Shown here: positions 33,406 through 45,129 of the stretch, piece after piece
Position numbering within the stretch: the stretch's first letter is position 1
Layout: every line of letters begins with the position of its first letter
Assembly: GCA_003278925.1 (NCBI GenBank)
Contig: QCCN01000003.1
Location: 1 to 64,000, forward strand
From: Prochlorococcus sp. AG-347-L17
GTDB lineage: Bacteria > Cyanobacteriota > Cyanobacteriia > PCC-6307 > Cyanobiaceae
DNA length: 64,000 bases
Direction of reading: 5' to 3'
Program-made: the position numbers and the translations under genes
The notes under the pieces: model-generated
Told to the model about the DNA's origin: nothing
What the model saw: the letters and a program-made list of their open reading frames with translations, nothing else
Databases searched by the model: none

Positions 33406-36400
33406 TTAATATCTAAAAAATAATTGGACTTGACTTTTCCAATCCCCATTGGAATCATAAGAACCTAATAATTCTAAGTTTGGATTTGCCTGAAAAGTCA
33501 AAATTCCTAAAGGTGAAATATCATCTCTACCTGGGACGCTTTGAAAGGCAAAATTTATCGCATCAGTAATATCAAGACCTATTTCGGCCACCCAAGCTTG
33601 AGAAGAAAATTCCTCATTAGTAGATGATTGGCCATCATTTTCTATATCTAAATTTTCATTGGAAAAAATATTATTTAAGGAATCATTATTTTCTATTAAC
33701 GCTGGATATAGAGATAACTGAAATCTTTCACTAAATGCATCAGCATTATTAAGTTGAGAAATAAATGCTCTATTTATTAAATTTGCAGAATTACCTCCAA
33801 TTAAACCAATTATTTGTGATCTGTTGTAACTTGGCGTACTCCTTAATTGGATTCTTCTATTTTCATCAGCAAAAGATAATTGATCTAAAAATCCTTCATA
33901 AGAAGCTTCAATTTTGATAAGCCTACTATTACCAATTCCAAATGCACCATAACCACTTGAAGTGGCATCCACAGCAACATCACTTGAGATATTTAAATCC
34001 TGATTATTTTCTCTTATAGGTATTATAGAATCAGGAACTTTACTGACTAGAGAAAAATTAATAAATGGAACCACACCACTTCTCGATGCAAATAAAATAT
34101 AATTATCTTTATTTTTATCAAGTTTAAACGGGGTAGTATATAGATTGGCTCTACCTTTCTTGAGATAAATAAGACCCCTAGCATTTAAATCTTTTCCTAC
34201 ATCGCCATTTATAGTAAGGTCTAATTTAGTATCTAAATAAGCTTGAACTATCTCTGAATATTGAAGTTTAAATTCTGGTCCAAGTTTTAATTTAAGATTA
34301 TTAAAACTCAAATTATCCAAATAATTTGGCAAAGTTTCTCCTAAAAGAAGCGAATTCAAAATTGTTTCATTTGAAATTATTTCAATATTTTCATTATTAT
34401 TCCAATAGAGTTCTGGCCAATCTTTTTTATCTTCTTTTCCTAAAAGATTATTTTCTTTTTTGTTATTTTGATTGGTGCTTTTAAAATTAATAAATCCATT
34501 ATTAAAAGATAGAGATCCTCCCAAAACAGGACTCTCGAATGATCCGCTTAAAGAGATATCTGAATCTATTAAAAAATTAAAATTATCTTTCTTTAAGATA
34601 AATCTATTCGTTATCAAATTAATTTCCGCCTTCTCGGAATCATTCTTATTATAAAAAGGCAAAGACCCTTTTATAAAAATTTTCCCAGAATCTTCGGCCT
34701 TTGCTTGTAGATTATTGATCTCTAAAGAATCAAAATCGAAGATTATTATGCTATTAATGTCTTTTATTATATTGTTGAAAAAATCAATTTCAGAATCTCT
34801 AATTACGACAAATCCATTCAAAAGAGGTTTATTTATGGTTCCTTTTAAAATCATCCTGAGATTCACATCACCTTCTTTAAAGGTAAAGTATTCATCAGCA
34901 AAAATATCTATTAACTCAATAAATTTTCCATTCCCAATCAATCTAAGATCTATCTTATCTGATATATTTATGGGTATTAAGCCTTCAATATTAATTGGGA
35001 TTTCAGAATCATTTATTAGAAGGGAAAAATCAATATCAAAAATAGAATTATCAAATGAAACTAGTCCTTTATCAAATATTATTTTGTTATTTTTTATCGA
35101 TGAATTATTTGAAGAAATTTTGCTAGAGAAAGATTTTGTATCAAGGTTATAAAATAAATTCATATCTAAACCCCCAAGAAAATCTCTTGATTTATTTAAA
35201 AAGATATTTGCAGTACTTAATGGTAGTTTTTTAATTTTTAAAGAACCATTACCTTTTAATAATCCTCCTTCCAAATCAATAGAAAATTCCTCTTTTGTAT
35301 TTTTATTATCATCTCTAAAGACATCAAGATAACCATTTAATTTTGCATTCAATTTATAATTTTCTGGTCTTTCGCCCTGAATAGTAATATTTCCATTGTA
35401 TCTACTTCTAAATTTATTTAAATATTTTTGCAAATTAAATTTGTCCTCTATCACATTACTATTTTCAATAAAGTTATTTATAAAATCGATCCTCTCTTTA
35501 AATGATTTATTATCATTATTTATTTCCAAATCATCCAAAATATTCGATTTACTTATGGGAATAAATTTTTTATTATCAAAGTTAAAAATATCAACAGCGG
35601 TAAGAATAGTCCAACTAGTGCTTACATTTGTGAATTCTGAATTAATAAAATTATTTTTATTTGAATCATATTCGACTTCAATAACTCCTCCATCAATTGG
35701 AAACAATGAAGAATTTATATAAAAATAATTATTTTTGACGCTGAAATCAAATAATGAATTGGCTAGATTAATATTTCTATATTTACCTAAACTCCAAGCA
35801 AGTCTCCCATCAAGGGATGACTGATCTGACGAAATTGATCCCTCACCATTAATAATGCCATCAATTTTATCGAATTGATTTTTGTTTAAAGATAATTCAA
35901 GTTCATCAAGAGGAAAATTATCCGCTCGCCAGTTATAACTATCGTCCACATTGACTATACTTACACTACCTTTATTTGAGTTAAAAACTCTTATAAAATT
36001 TGCATTATCTAGTTTAAGATCAGAATCAAACTTAATTGAAAGAAAAGAAGGGATTGGAGAATATCTATTTTTCATATTTAGCAGGAATTCATTATTTTCA
36101 TTTTTAATATCTCCCTCCCATGTTTCTCTTATGCGGATACCTTTAAAGTGTGGATAATCAACATTAAAGTTTATAGAAATATCAGGATCAGTAATTTCTC
36201 CTTTTAATTCTCCTTTAGCAGTAATGAAACCTCTTATATCATTTTTTCGGAAAATATTTAAATTAGATAATTGAGTTCTACTTATTTTGAAACTACTATC
36301 TATATCACCAAAATTAATACCTCTTTTATCAAACCAATAGGGAATATTACCCGATAATTTGATATCTGGATTCAGGCTATTAATATATCCAATACTTCCT

Positions 36401-37365
36401 TTTAGATTAATATTATTCGAACTTTTCTTAAATGGGACATTTAGATTAAAATTCGAAGTCAAAGTTCCATAATTTAATTTTTCTGTATTACCAATTAAAT
36501 TATTATCTTTACAAAAAAACCTAGTTGAATCTGAATTTATATTCTCTGCGAAATCTTCTGGTTTTATTTCTAAATTAGTAAATGAAAATCTTCCTTCACA
36601 AAATGTGCGCTTTGATGATTTATTAAATTTAAAGTTAGATTTAAAGGTGCCCTTTTTAAAGCTAATTTTTCTATTACCAATAATATATTCAGAATTCTCA
36701 AGATCTAAACCCTTAGAAAATAAATCCAGTTTTAAAAAGTCTTGATTTAACTTTGTATTAAATTTAAATTTTAAAAAACCCTTTTCATCAAAATTTGATT
36801 TTACATTTGCAATGATTTGTCTATTTCTTGACTTGTAAATAACATTACCTCTTACTTTTGTTTTTAATCCTGCATTATTAAACTTCAGCTCTGCATATTT
36901 ATTTAAGTTAAAGTTCAATTCATACTTTGATTGTGATTTTTTTGTAATTAGAGCCCTTTTATAAGATTCGTCCCTTTTAAAAAAATCTCTATCTATATTT
37001 ATAACTGCTTTCTTAGGACTTATTTTTACAATCCATTTTTGTTTTAAAAAAGATCTAAAAGGCATAATGCCCACATATACATTTTTGGCTGTAATTTCAG
37101 AATCTATATTTTTTTTATCATTAATTTTTGAATTACCCAAAGAAATACCTAGAAATCTAATCCCGACATAATTACCTAAATCAACATTTTTATCTAAAAG
37201 ATTCTCAATACTTTTTTCTAGTTCTAATTTCCTAGAACTATAAGTTTCTCTTAAAAAATTATTTAATAAAAAAGTGCCTAAAAAACCTAAAGGTAAAAGC
37301 ATCCCTACCAAAAGAATCTTAGTATTTAAATTTAGAGATCTAATTTTTTTCAAGTTAGAGCCCAA
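33406..37365 (-). CDS. TamB/DUF490-like translocation-assembly protein
   Basis: 1319 aa, one N-terminal TM, beta-repeat-rich body, C-terminus NLNARGLIYLKKGRANLYTTPFKL...IEASYEGFLDQL...IIGLIGG typical of TamB C-terminal domain. Confidence 0.85.
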   Translation of the reverse strand: MGSNLKKIRSLNLNTKILLVGMLLPLGFLGTFLLNNFLRETYSSRKLELEKSIENLLDKNVDLGNYVGIRFLGISLGNSKINDKKNIDSEITAKNVYVGIMPFRSFLKQKWIVKISPKKAVINIDRDFFKRDESYKRALITKKSQSKYELNFNLNKYAELKFNNAGLKTKVRGNVIYKSRNRQIIANVKSNFDEKGFLKFKFNTKLNQDFLKLDLFSKGLDLENSEYIIGNRKISFKKGTFKSNFKFNKSSKRTFCEGRFSFTNLEIKPEDFAENINSDSTRFFCKDNNLIGNTEKLNYGTLTSNFNLNVPFKKSSNNINLKGSIGYINSLNPDIKLSGNIPYWFDKRGINFGDIDSSFKISRTQLSNLNIFRKNDIRGFITAKGELKGEITDPDISINFNVDYPHFKGIRIRETWEGDIKNENNEFLLNMKNRYSPIPSFLSIKFDSDLKLDNANFIRVFNSNKGSVSIVNVDDSYNWRADNFPLDELELSLNKNQFDKIDGIINGEGSISSDQSSLDGRLAWSLGKYRNINLANSLFDFSVKNNYFYINSSLFPIDGGVIEVEYDSNKNNFINSEFTNVSTSWTILTAVDIFNFDNKKFIPISKSNILDDLEINNDNKSFKERIDFINNFIENSNVIEDKFNLQKYLNKFRSRYNGNITIQGERPENYKLNAKLNGYLDVFRDDNKNTKEEFSIDLEGGLLKGNGSLKIKKLPLSTANIFLNKSRDFLGGLDMNLFYNLDTKSFSSKISSNNSSIKNNKIIFDKGLVSFDNSIFDIDFSLLINDSEIPINIEGLIPINISDKIDLRLIGNGKFIELIDIFADEYFTFKEGDVNLRMILKGTINKPLLNGFVVIRDSEIDFFNNIIKDINSIIIFDFDSLEINNLQAKAEDSGKIFIKGSLPFYNKNDSEKAEINLITNRFILKKDNFNFLIDSDISLSGSFESPVLGGSLSFNNGFINFKSTNQNNKKENNLLGKEDKKDWPELYWNNNENIEIISNETILNSLLLGETLPNYLDNLSFNNLKLKLGPEFKLQYSEIVQAYLDTKLDLTINGDVGKDLNARGLIYLKKGRANLYTTPFKLDKNKDNYILFASRSGVVPFINFSLVSKVPDSIIPIRENNQDLNISSDVAVDATSSGYGAFGIGNSRLIKIEASYEGFLDQLSFADENRRIQLRSTPSYNRSQIIGLIGGNSANLINRAFISQLNNADAFSERFQLSLYPALIENNDSLNNIFSNENLDIENDGQSSTNEEFSSQAWVAEIGLDITDAINFAFQSVPGRDDISPLGILTFQANPNLELLGSYDSNGDWKSQVQLFFRY

Positions 37366-37417
37366 AAATAGAGTAGGCTTACAAAATATAAGAAATTAAT
37401 CAGGTCAAAGCCACTAA

Positions 37418-37861
37418 ATGTCTTTTTTTGAACTATTAGAGAACACACCCAAAATTTTTGGATTCTTTGGAATATTTCTTTTCATTTGCACAATAGCAGC
37501 TTTTATATTTAATTTTGGTTTTAAATTTCGAATAATTGGAGCAACAATTTTTTCATTATTGCTTTCTTTGAGTAGTTGGGCATTTATACAAAGTTACTCC
37601 GAAAAGGTTGCAATAGAAGGTGCAAAATATGTTCCAATTGTTTATGACAATGGGTTCGATTTGATTATTGCTAAAGCAGATGATAACTTTCCAGAAGAAT
37701 CTATCGAGCCAACTTTAGAACAATTATCGGAAAACTTAAGGAAAGGGAGCAGATCTGGTGCGAATGTAAAAATCAAGATAAGAAAACTTGAAAAAAATTC
37801 AGATGGTGTAAGTAAACCGGTGGTTATAGGAGAAGTTCAGAAAAATGTCAAAATGAATTAG
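37418..37861 (+). CDS. Ycf51-like (DUF2518) protein
   Basis: Two N-terminal TM segments, soluble C-terminus; overall resemblance to Ycf51-like cyanobacterial proteins. Confidence 0.6.
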   Translation: MSFFELLENTPKIFGFFGIFLFICTIAAFIFNFGFKFRIIGATIFSLLLSLSSWAFIQSYSEKVAIEGAKYVPIVYDNGFDLIIAKADDNFPEESIEPTLEQLSENLRKGSRSGANVKIKIRKLEKNSDGVSKPVVIGEVQKNVKMN

Positions 37862-37872
37862 TCCTTTAAAAA

Positions 37873-38292
37873 ATGGAAAGTAAGACTTTTTTAGATTTTT
37901 TACCAACTAATTTTAGACATGAGAAATCTTTCTTTATTCAAAATAATCTAACTGACTTTGAAAAATTAAGTAATCTTTCGGACTTAGATATAAATGAGAT
38001 TCAAAGAAAATCTTCATTATGTACATCGTATAATCTTAAGAAAATTAGAGCTATAGCTATTTTTAAAAAAGAAATTGGAATTTCTCCACCGCAAGCATAT
38101 CTACTTTTACATTGCGGTATATCTTCTATAAAATCATTATCACTATCTACACCTTACGAATTAGAACGCAAAATTGGTAGATTAGAAAGAACTCTTAGAG
38201 TAAAAACTGAGACAGATACAACTTTGATTCTCTTAAAAGAATGGATTAAAAAAGCTAGTCAAATCGACAAATCTATTGGAAATCTTGGATAA
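37873..38292 (+). CDS. DUF4332-like protein
   Basis: Helix-hairpin-helix-like layout SPPQAYLLLHCGISSIKSLSLSTPYELERKIGRLERTL. Confidence 0.65.
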   Translation: MESKTFLDFLPTNFRHEKSFFIQNNLTDFEKLSNLSDLDINEIQRKSSLCTSYNLKKIRAIAIFKKEIGISPPQAYLLLHCGISSIKSLSLSTPYELERKIGRLERTLRVKTETDTTLILLKEWIKKASQIDKSIGNLG

Positions 38293-38325
38293 AAAAAATT
38301 TTTAATGTAGAATTTAGAAAAAGTA

Positions 38326-38598
38326 GTGATAATGAAACCGTTTTTATTTTTTTTATTTTTGTTTTTCAACTCTTCATTCCCTGTTTTAAGTCAATCTAAT
38401 TTATTGGAAACTGTAAAAAAGAATCCAAACGAAGCTAGGAATTTATGTAATAAGTTTAGAGAGTTTAATTCCAATGGTATTTCAGCTAGTTCAGATCAAG
38501 CTATAGAGTATGTATCAAACAAAAAAAAGTTAACTCCCGTTAACGCAGAGATCTTTTCTATTTACGTCATTGGGCTGCACTGCCCAGACATTATCTAA
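38326..38598 (+). CDS. Small secreted/periplasmic hypothetical protein
   Basis: Hydrophobic N-terminal signal FLFFLFLFFNSSFPVLSQS, then about 65 soluble residues with two Cys (RNLCNKF, GLHCPDI). Confidence 0.65.
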   Translation: MIMKPFLFFLFLFFNSSFPVLSQSNLLETVKKNPNEARNLCNKFREFNSNGISASSDQAIEYVSNKKKLTPVNAEIFSIYVIGLHCPDII

Positions 38599-38605
38599 AT
38601 CCTAA

Positions 38606-40186
38606 ATGTCTGGTTCAAGATGGTTTGACAAGTCTCTAGTACTTAGAGATGGAGTGAGACTTATATCCAGGATTTGGTTACCTAATAGTAATGGGCCATG
38701 GCCTGCGTTATTAATGAGACAACCATATGGCAGGGAAATAGCTTCAACTATTACCTATTCTCACCCAGAATGGTGGGCAACCAAGGGGTATATGGTAATA
38801 ATTCAAGATGTTAGAGGTATGGGTTCTTCTGAAGGAGTTTTTAATGGTTTTTCTCAAGAAGCTAGCGATACTTCAGAAACACATGAATGGGTAAGATCTC
38901 TAAAAGAATGTAATGGAAAACTTGGCTTATATGGGTTTTCATATCAAGGATTTACTCAACTAACTGGTAAATTAAATTCAAAGCCGCCCGATTGTTTATC
39001 TCCAGCAATGACTGGGATGAATATTAAGGATCATTGGTGTTCAGATGGAGGAGCATATTGGTGGCATAACAATATTGCATGGGGGCTTCAAATCGCAGCA
39101 CTGAAGATGAAAAGAGAAAATAAATTGCTTGAATGGAAAAAGATAAGATTAGCCTTAGAAAATAAAAGTTATTTAAGGGAAGGAATTGATATTTTAAATA
39201 AGTATGATCCTAATAGCTTTGTTTTAGAATGGCTTAAAAATTTAAATAATTCTCGCCCATTTGAAGAATTCAAACCAATTTCAACATGGATTAAGCAGCC
39301 TATGTTAATTATTGGAGGACTTTGGGATCCACATTTAAAAGGTGCCTTTGATCTTTATAAAAAATCTAAAGAAGCTGGTGGAAGCCCAGAGATTATTATT
39401 GGGAATGCGACACATCTAAATTGGTGGAAGGGATCACAAGAATCTTTATTAAAATTTTTTGATAAACATTTAAAATCAGATGAACAATTTAATTCTAAGA
39501 ATTTCAAAGACGAGAAAAAAATATGGAATATTTCATTAAATAAATGGGAAGAATTAGATAATAAATTTCACCCTGAATTTATTTTTGGGCTCAAAAGCGT
39601 TGGCACAGCAAATGTAGAAGTTGAAGATGGAAGTCTGACCATAAATTCAAAAGGATCAGGGTGGTTCACAATTGTTAATGACCCATGGAGACCTACTCCA
39701 TCTGACGGTGGTCATTTAGGTCCAAATCCAGGAAAGTTTAATAGAAGTATTATTGATACACGCCTGGATGTAGGTGTTTTTCAAACCAATTCTTTTGAAG
39801 AAGATCAATATTTAAGAGGAGTTCCAACATTAGAAATCCAAGTTAAAAGTGATCAGTCCAATTTCGATATCTGCCTTGCTTTATCCCTAGTTGAAGAAGG
39901 TAATGAAAAGGTTAATCAATTTTCAACAGGATTCTTAAGGGTTAAAAACTCCAAAATAAGTGAAGAATGCAATTATCAAATCACAATGCAACCAACAAAT
40001 ATTTGTTTGATTAAAGGTAGCAAGCTTCGCTTATCTATATCTCCAGCAGCTTATCCAGCTATTGGAGTTAATCCTGGATTTGGGGAGGGAAATGTTGGAT
40101 CTCCTTCAGCAAATCATAGAGTTATTACTCTAAGTTTTAGCCTTGATAAAACATTTATGAAAATGACCCCTTTTTTCTATAAATAA
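38606..40186 (+). CDS. CocE/NonD family S15 peptidase-like hydrolase
   Basis: VIIQDVRGMGSSEGVFNGF, GKLGLYGFSYQGFTQL (GxSxG-type), C-terminal X-Pro-type domain. Confidence 0.9.
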   Translation: MSGSRWFDKSLVLRDGVRLISRIWLPNSNGPWPALLMRQPYGREIASTITYSHPEWWATKGYMVIIQDVRGMGSSEGVFNGFSQEASDTSETHEWVRSLKECNGKLGLYGFSYQGFTQLTGKLNSKPPDCLSPAMTGMNIKDHWCSDGGAYWWHNNIAWGLQIAALKMKRENKLLEWKKIRLALENKSYLREGIDILNKYDPNSFVLEWLKNLNNSRPFEEFKPISTWIKQPMLIIGGLWDPHLKGAFDLYKKSKEAGGSPEIIIGNATHLNWWKGSQESLLKFFDKHLKSDEQFNSKNFKDEKKIWNISLNKWEELDNKFHPEFIFGLKSVGTANVEVEDGSLTINSKGSGWFTIVNDPWRPTPSDGGHLGPNPGKFNRSIIDTRLDVGVFQTNSFEEDQYLRGVPTLEIQVKSDQSNFDICLALSLVEEGNEKVNQFSTGFLRVKNSKISEECNYQITMQPTNICLIKGSKLRLSISPAAYPAIGVNPGFGEGNVGSPSANHRVITLSFSLDKTFMKMTPFFYK

Positions 40187-40238
40187 TTATTTTTTTGGTT
40201 AATCATTTGATATTATTAATCGTTAATATCTACCAGTC

Positions 40239-42521
40239 ATGATCGAGACAATTCAAGCAGACTGGATTAAATCAGAAGCTATCAACCTAGAAAATTGTTG
40301 CAATGATAATCCATTAAAAATATTAGGTCCTCATTTTTATGAAGAAAAATGGGTAATTAGAGTTTGGATGCCTGAAGCCGACGAAGTTAAAATAAATTTT
40401 AAAAACAATACCTATAAGGCGGAAAGCATAAACCATAAATGGCTTTTTGAAGCTATTCTGCCTGAAAATCCAAACTATAATTACGAAATAAATATTTCAC
40501 GAGGAGGGATCACACATACACAACATGACCCTTGGTCATATAGAGATGAGTGGATGGGAGAAGTTGATAGACACCTTTTTGCAGAAGGTAATCATCATCA
40601 TATTTGGGAAAAAATGGGAGCACATCTCATTGAAGAAAAGAATCAAAAAGGAGTCATGTTTTGCATTTGGGCTCCAAATGCAAAATCAATCTCGATAATT
40701 GGAGATACAAATTCTTGGGATGGCAGACATCATCCAATGCAAAAAAGATTAGGTGGAATTTGGGAACTATTCATGCCAACAATGCGAGAGGGCGATACAT
40801 ATAAATACGAAATAAGAACACAACAAGGTCATATTTATGAGAAAGCTGATCCATATGGTTTCCTTCATGAAATCAGACCTCAAAATGGTTCAATAGTTTC
40901 AAAATTGAAAAACTTTAATTGGAATGATAGTTCTTGGATTTCAAATAGAGATTCTTCTAGTCAAATTAACAAGCCAATTTCAGTTTATGAAATGCATTTA
41001 GGAAGTTGGCTCCATGAATCAACGGATAATAAATATTTGGAGGACAATGGTGAGCCAAGAGACCCAGTGCCTGCAGCCGATTTAAAACCTGGAACAAGAT
41101 TATTAACTTATCCAGAATTAACCGAGAAACTCATCCCTTACGTAAAAGAGAGAGGATTCACTCATATTGAACTAATGCCAATATCTGAACATCCTTTCGA
41201 TGGTTCATGGGGATACCAAGTTACTGGCTGGTATGCACCAACAAGTAGATTTGGGACCCCAAATGAATTTAGAGAGTTTGTAAATAAATGTCATGAAGAG
41301 GGCATAGGTGTAATTCTTGATTGGGTGCCTGGTCATTTTCCAAAAGATAAGCATGGTCTAGCATTTTTTGATGGTTGTCATCTTTATGAACATGGAGATT
41401 CACGCATAGGTGAACACAAAGAATGGGGAACCCTAATATTTAATTACAGCAGAAACGAAGTAAGAAATTTCTTAGTAGCAAATCTCGTTTATTGGTTTGA
41501 AGAGTTTCATATTGATGGCATAAGAGTAGATGCTGTAGCTTCAATGCTTTACAGAGATTATCTACGTCCAGATGGAGAATGGATACCCAATGAAAATGGT
41601 GGTAATGAAAATATAGAAGCCGTTAAATTTCTTCAACAGGCTAATCATGTACTCTTCCAACATTTCCCAGGTGCACTTTCTATCGCTGAAGAATCAACAA
41701 CCTGGCCAATGGTAACCAAACCAACTGACATGGGAGGGTTAGGGTTTAACTTGAAATGGAATATGGGATGGATGCACGATATGCTTGATTATTTTGAAAT
41801 AGATCCTTGGTTTAGGCAATTCCATCAAAATAGTGTAACTTTCTCAATTACATATAACTATACGGAGAACTTTATGCTTGCTCTTAGTCATGATGAGGTT
41901 GTCCATGGGAAAAGTCATCTTTTGCATAAAATGCCTGGCGATGACTGGAAGAAATATGCAAATACTCGAGCATTACTAACTTATATGTGGACCCACCCTG
42001 GTAAAAAAACGATATTTATGGGGATGGAATTTGGGCAAAGACAAGAATGGAATGTTTGGGATGATCTGCAATGGGAGTTATTAGAATTTGAGCCTCATAA
42101 AGGTATCAGAAATTTGATTGATGACCTAAACGTTCTTTATAAAAATGAACCAGCATTATGGAAAAATGACTTTGATCCTTATGGATTTCAATGGATTGAT
42201 TGTAATGACAAATCTAATTCGGTTATAAGTTTCATGAGAAGAGAAAGCGATACCAATGAGTGGCTTGTTGTTGTTGCTAACTTTACACCTAATACTCATG
42301 GATCATACAAAGTAGGTGTTCCTTTGGAAGGATTCTATAAAGAAATATTTAATTCAGATGGCTCTAAATACGGGGGTAGTAACAAAGGAAATATGGGGGG
42401 TAAAAAAACTATAAATTACAATATTCATGATTATCAAAATGCTCTAGAACTTGCTTTGCCCCCATTAAGCGTGAGTATCTTCAAGCATCAATCGAAAAAT
42501 GAGAAGGCTCATTTAACTTAG
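40239..42521 (+). CDS. glgB: 1,4-alpha-glucan branching enzyme
   Basis: GH13: [52 protein letters not shown]. Confidence 0.97.
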   Translation: MIETIQADWIKSEAINLENCCNDNPLKILGPHFYEEKWVIRVWMPEADEVKINFKNNTYKAESINHKWLFEAILPENPNYNYEINISRGGITHTQHDPWSYRDEWMGEVDRHLFAEGNHHHIWEKMGAHLIEEKNQKGVMFCIWAPNAKSISIIGDTNSWDGRHHPMQKRLGGIWELFMPTMREGDTYKYEIRTQQGHIYEKADPYGFLHEIRPQNGSIVSKLKNFNWNDSSWISNRDSSSQINKPISVYEMHLGSWLHESTDNKYLEDNGEPRDPVPAADLKPGTRLLTYPELTEKLIPYVKERGFTHIELMPISEHPFDGSWGYQVTGWYAPTSRFGTPNEFREFVNKCHEEGIGVILDWVPGHFPKDKHGLAFFDGCHLYEHGDSRIGEHKEWGTLIFNYSRNEVRNFLVANLVYWFEEFHIDGIRVDAVASMLYRDYLRPDGEWIPNENGGNENIEAVKFLQQANHVLFQHFPGALSIAEESTTWPMVTKPTDMGGLGFNLKWNMGWMHDMLDYFEIDPWFRQFHQNSVTFSITYNYTENFMLALSHDEVVHGKSHLLHKMPGDDWKKYANTRALLTYMWTHPGKKTIFMGMEFGQRQEWNVWDDLQWELLEFEPHKGIRNLIDDLNVLYKNEPALWKNDFDPYGFQWIDCNDKSNSVISFMRRESDTNEWLVVVANFTPNTHGSYKVGVPLEGFYKEIFNSDGSKYGGSNKGNMGGKKTINYNIHDYQNALELALPPLSVSIFKHQSKNEKAHLT

Positions 42522-42620
42522 TGCTTCATATAAATGTTCATATAACGCTTTTGCTCAGCTTTACATTGTAAGATTTTTAAGTTGGATTTTAATTTTTTTT
42601 AAAAAATTTCGAATTGAAAA

Positions 42621-43661
42621 ATGGGTCAAAATTTACCACTACTACTTTCTGCCGCATTAGGTAAAAAAGTAAATAGGCCTCCAGTATGGATGATGAGGCA
42701 AGCGGGAAGATATATGAAAATCTATAGAGATTTAAGGGAGCGTTACCCAAGCTTTAGAGAGAGATCTGAAAATCCAGAACTATCATATGAGATTTCAATG
42801 CAGCCTTTTCATGCTTTCAAACCGGATGGTGTGATCCTTTTTTCAGATATTCTCACCCCTCTTCCAGGGATGGGCATAAATTTTGAAATTATAGAAAGTA
42901 AAGGTCCAATAATTGAGGACCCAATAAGAACTCTTAACCAAATAGAAAATTTAAAAGAATTAAATCCAAGTGAGAGTTTAAGTTTTGTTGGGCAAGTTCT
43001 TTCTTCACTAAAAAAAGATGTGAATAATGAGGCGACAGTTTTAGGTTTTGTTGGCGCGCCTTGGACTTTAGCCGCATATGTAGTTGAAGGTAAAAGCAGT
43101 AAAAATTATTCTTTAATAAAATCAATGGCTTTTAAAGAACCAGATTTACTTCATAAACTTCTTGATCATTTTGCAAAATCCATTGGTGAATATCTAAAAT
43201 ATCAAATAAAATCTGGAGCGCAAGTAGTACAAATTTTTGATTCATGGGCTGGTCAACTAAGCCCACAAGATTACGATATCTTTGCTGGGCCGTATCAAAA
43301 AAAGGTTGTTGACATTGTAAAAGCGGAATACCCAGAAACACCAGTAATTCTTTACATTTCAGGAAGTGCTGGTGTCATAGAAAGAATGGCAAAAACTGGA
43401 GTCGATATAATCTCATTAGACTGGACAGTAGATATTGAAGAGGCTTGTAAGAGAATCCCCAGCGGGATAGGAATTCAAGGTAATGTTGACCCAGGCATTT
43501 TATTCGGGAACAAAGAATCAATAAAAGAAAGGATAGATAATACTTTCAATAAGATTAAAGACAGAAAATATATTCTTAATTTGGGTCATGGGATTTTACC
43601 TGGGACTCCAGAAGAAAATGCTCAAACATTTTTTGAACATGGAAAAAAACTCACTTACTAG
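42621..43661 (+). CDS. hemE: Uroporphyrinogen decarboxylase
   Basis: [42 protein letters not shown]. Confidence 0.97.
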   Translation: MGQNLPLLLSAALGKKVNRPPVWMMRQAGRYMKIYRDLRERYPSFRERSENPELSYEISMQPFHAFKPDGVILFSDILTPLPGMGINFEIIESKGPIIEDPIRTLNQIENLKELNPSESLSFVGQVLSSLKKDVNNEATVLGFVGAPWTLAAYVVEGKSSKNYSLIKSMAFKEPDLLHKLLDHFAKSIGEYLKYQIKSGAQVVQIFDSWAGQLSPQDYDIFAGPYQKKVVDIVKAEYPETPVILYISGSAGVIERMAKTGVDIISLDWTVDIEEACKRIPSGIGIQGNVDPGILFGNKESIKERIDNTFNKIKDRKYILNLGHGILPGTPEENAQTFFEHGKKLTY

Positions 43662-43669
43662 TCAAAGTC

Positions 43670-44653
43670 TTGGGATATAAAAACTTATTAATAACAGGCG
43701 CTAATGGATGTGTTGGCCAATATTTAGTTGATTGGTTTTTGAAAAACACAAAATTCAGGCTTTATCTCATGGTAAGAGACAAAAGTAAGTTACCAATTTC
43801 TGTTCAAGAAAATAAAAAAGTCAAGTTAATGGTGTGCGATATCAGGGAATCAAATAGGTATAAAAAGGAAATTAGTCGAATTAATTACCTAATACATACT
43901 GCTACAGCTTGGGGAGATCCAAAAAGAGCCTATGAAGTAAATATTAAAGGTTTTGAAGAATTACTAGAAATGCTTGATATTGAAAAGTTAGAAAAGATTA
44001 TTTATTTTTCAACAGCTAGTATTCTTGATACTCAAACAGAATTAATGAGGGAATCATTGATTTATGGAACAGAGTACATTCAAACAAAATATGAATGTTT
44101 CCAGAGACTTAGAGAAAGCTCATTTGCAGAAAAAACATTCGCTGTTTTCCCTACCTTGGTTTTTGGAGGGAATCTTGGGAAAAAAAGTAAATATCCTGTG
44201 AGTTATTTAACTAGTGGATTGAAAGAAATTGGGAAATGGCTTTGGTTAGCAAGATTTTTAAAACTCGATTCTAAATTTCACTTTATACACGCAAATGATA
44301 TCGCCCAGATTTGCGGGTTTCTAATTAAAAATCATAAAGAAGAGCAATACAAAGGCTTTAGAAAATTTGTGCTAGGTCAAAAATTCATTTCAATTGATGA
44401 TGCCATAATTACACTTTTAAAGAAACATAATATGAGGAGATTTTTTGCAATACCGCTTACAAAAAAAATTCTAAAAATATTATTAAGAATTCTCCCCATC
44501 CAGACTACTCCTTGGGATAGCTTCAGTATCAAAAAATATGACTTTAATCATGTCCCCATCACTAATCCTGAGACTTTTAAACTTAAAAGTTATGCCAAGT
44601 CACTGAATGATATTTTAAGGTTATCAAAGTTACCAAGCTGTAATAACAATTAA
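43670..44653 (+). CDS. NAD-dependent epimerase/dehydratase family protein
   Basis: LLITGANGCVGQYLVDWFL Rossmann motif; extended-SDR layout. TTG start. Confidence 0.85.
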   Translation: MGYKNLLITGANGCVGQYLVDWFLKNTKFRLYLMVRDKSKLPISVQENKKVKLMVCDIRESNRYKKEISRINYLIHTATAWGDPKRAYEVNIKGFEELLEMLDIEKLEKIIYFSTASILDTQTELMRESLIYGTEYIQTKYECFQRLRESSFAEKTFAVFPTLVFGGNLGKKSKYPVSYLTSGLKEIGKWLWLARFLKLDSKFHFIHANDIAQICGFLIKNHKEEQYKGFRKFVLGQKFISIDDAIITLLKKHNMRRFFAIPLTKKILKILLRILPIQTTPWDSFSIKKYDFNHVPITNPETFKLKSYAKSLNDILRLSKLPSCNNN

Positions 44654-44713
44654 AATTCTCGCAGTTAGGTTCCCAAAGCCTTGTAATATGTATAGATAAG
44701 CAAATTTTTTATT

Positions 44714-45064
44714 ATGTTACGTTCAATCTTTGCAGGGTTATTTGCAATAGTTTTAACTCTAGGTTTCGGTATTTCATCAGTTTCAGCTAAGACTGTTGAA
44801 GTAAAACTTGGAACAGATGCTGGAATGCTTGCATTTGAACCAAGCACAGTAACCATTAGTGCTGGTGATACAGTTAAATTTGTCAATAATAAACTTGCCC
44901 CTCACAATGCTGTTTTTGATGGGCATGAGGAATTAAGTCATGCAGACCTAGCTTTTGCTCCAGGAGAGTCTTGGGAAGAAACATTTGATACTGCTGGAAC
45001 TTATGATTACTATTGCGAGCCACACAGAGGCGCTGGAATGGTAGGTAAAGTTATTGTTGAATAA
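44714..45064 (+). CDS. petE: Plastocyanin
   Basis: Sec signal, [23 protein letters not shown] and [20 protein letters not shown]: His/Cys/His/Met type-1 copper ligands. Confidence 0.97.
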   Translation: MLRSIFAGLFAIVLTLGFGISSVSAKTVEVKLGTDAGMLAFEPSTVTISAGDTVKFVNNKLAPHNAVFDGHEELSHADLAFAPGESWEETFDTAGTYDYYCEPHRGAGMVGKVIVE

Positions 45065-45129
45065 ATCTTCTAAATAATTAAATACCCTTTTTAACTTAAT
45101 ATCTATTACGGTCATACCCAAATTTTAGA

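Noticed and set aside
34715-35152. 145-aa plus-strand ORF antisense to the TamB-like gene
   Set aside because: Ser/Ile/Lys-rich translation mirroring the opposite strand; no start-site context or recognisable domain. The same applies to 34472..34654, 35396..35722 and 35951..36157.
44665-44886. 73-aa minus-strand ORF overlapping petE
   Set aside because: Antisense to confidently identified plastocyanin; no independent support.
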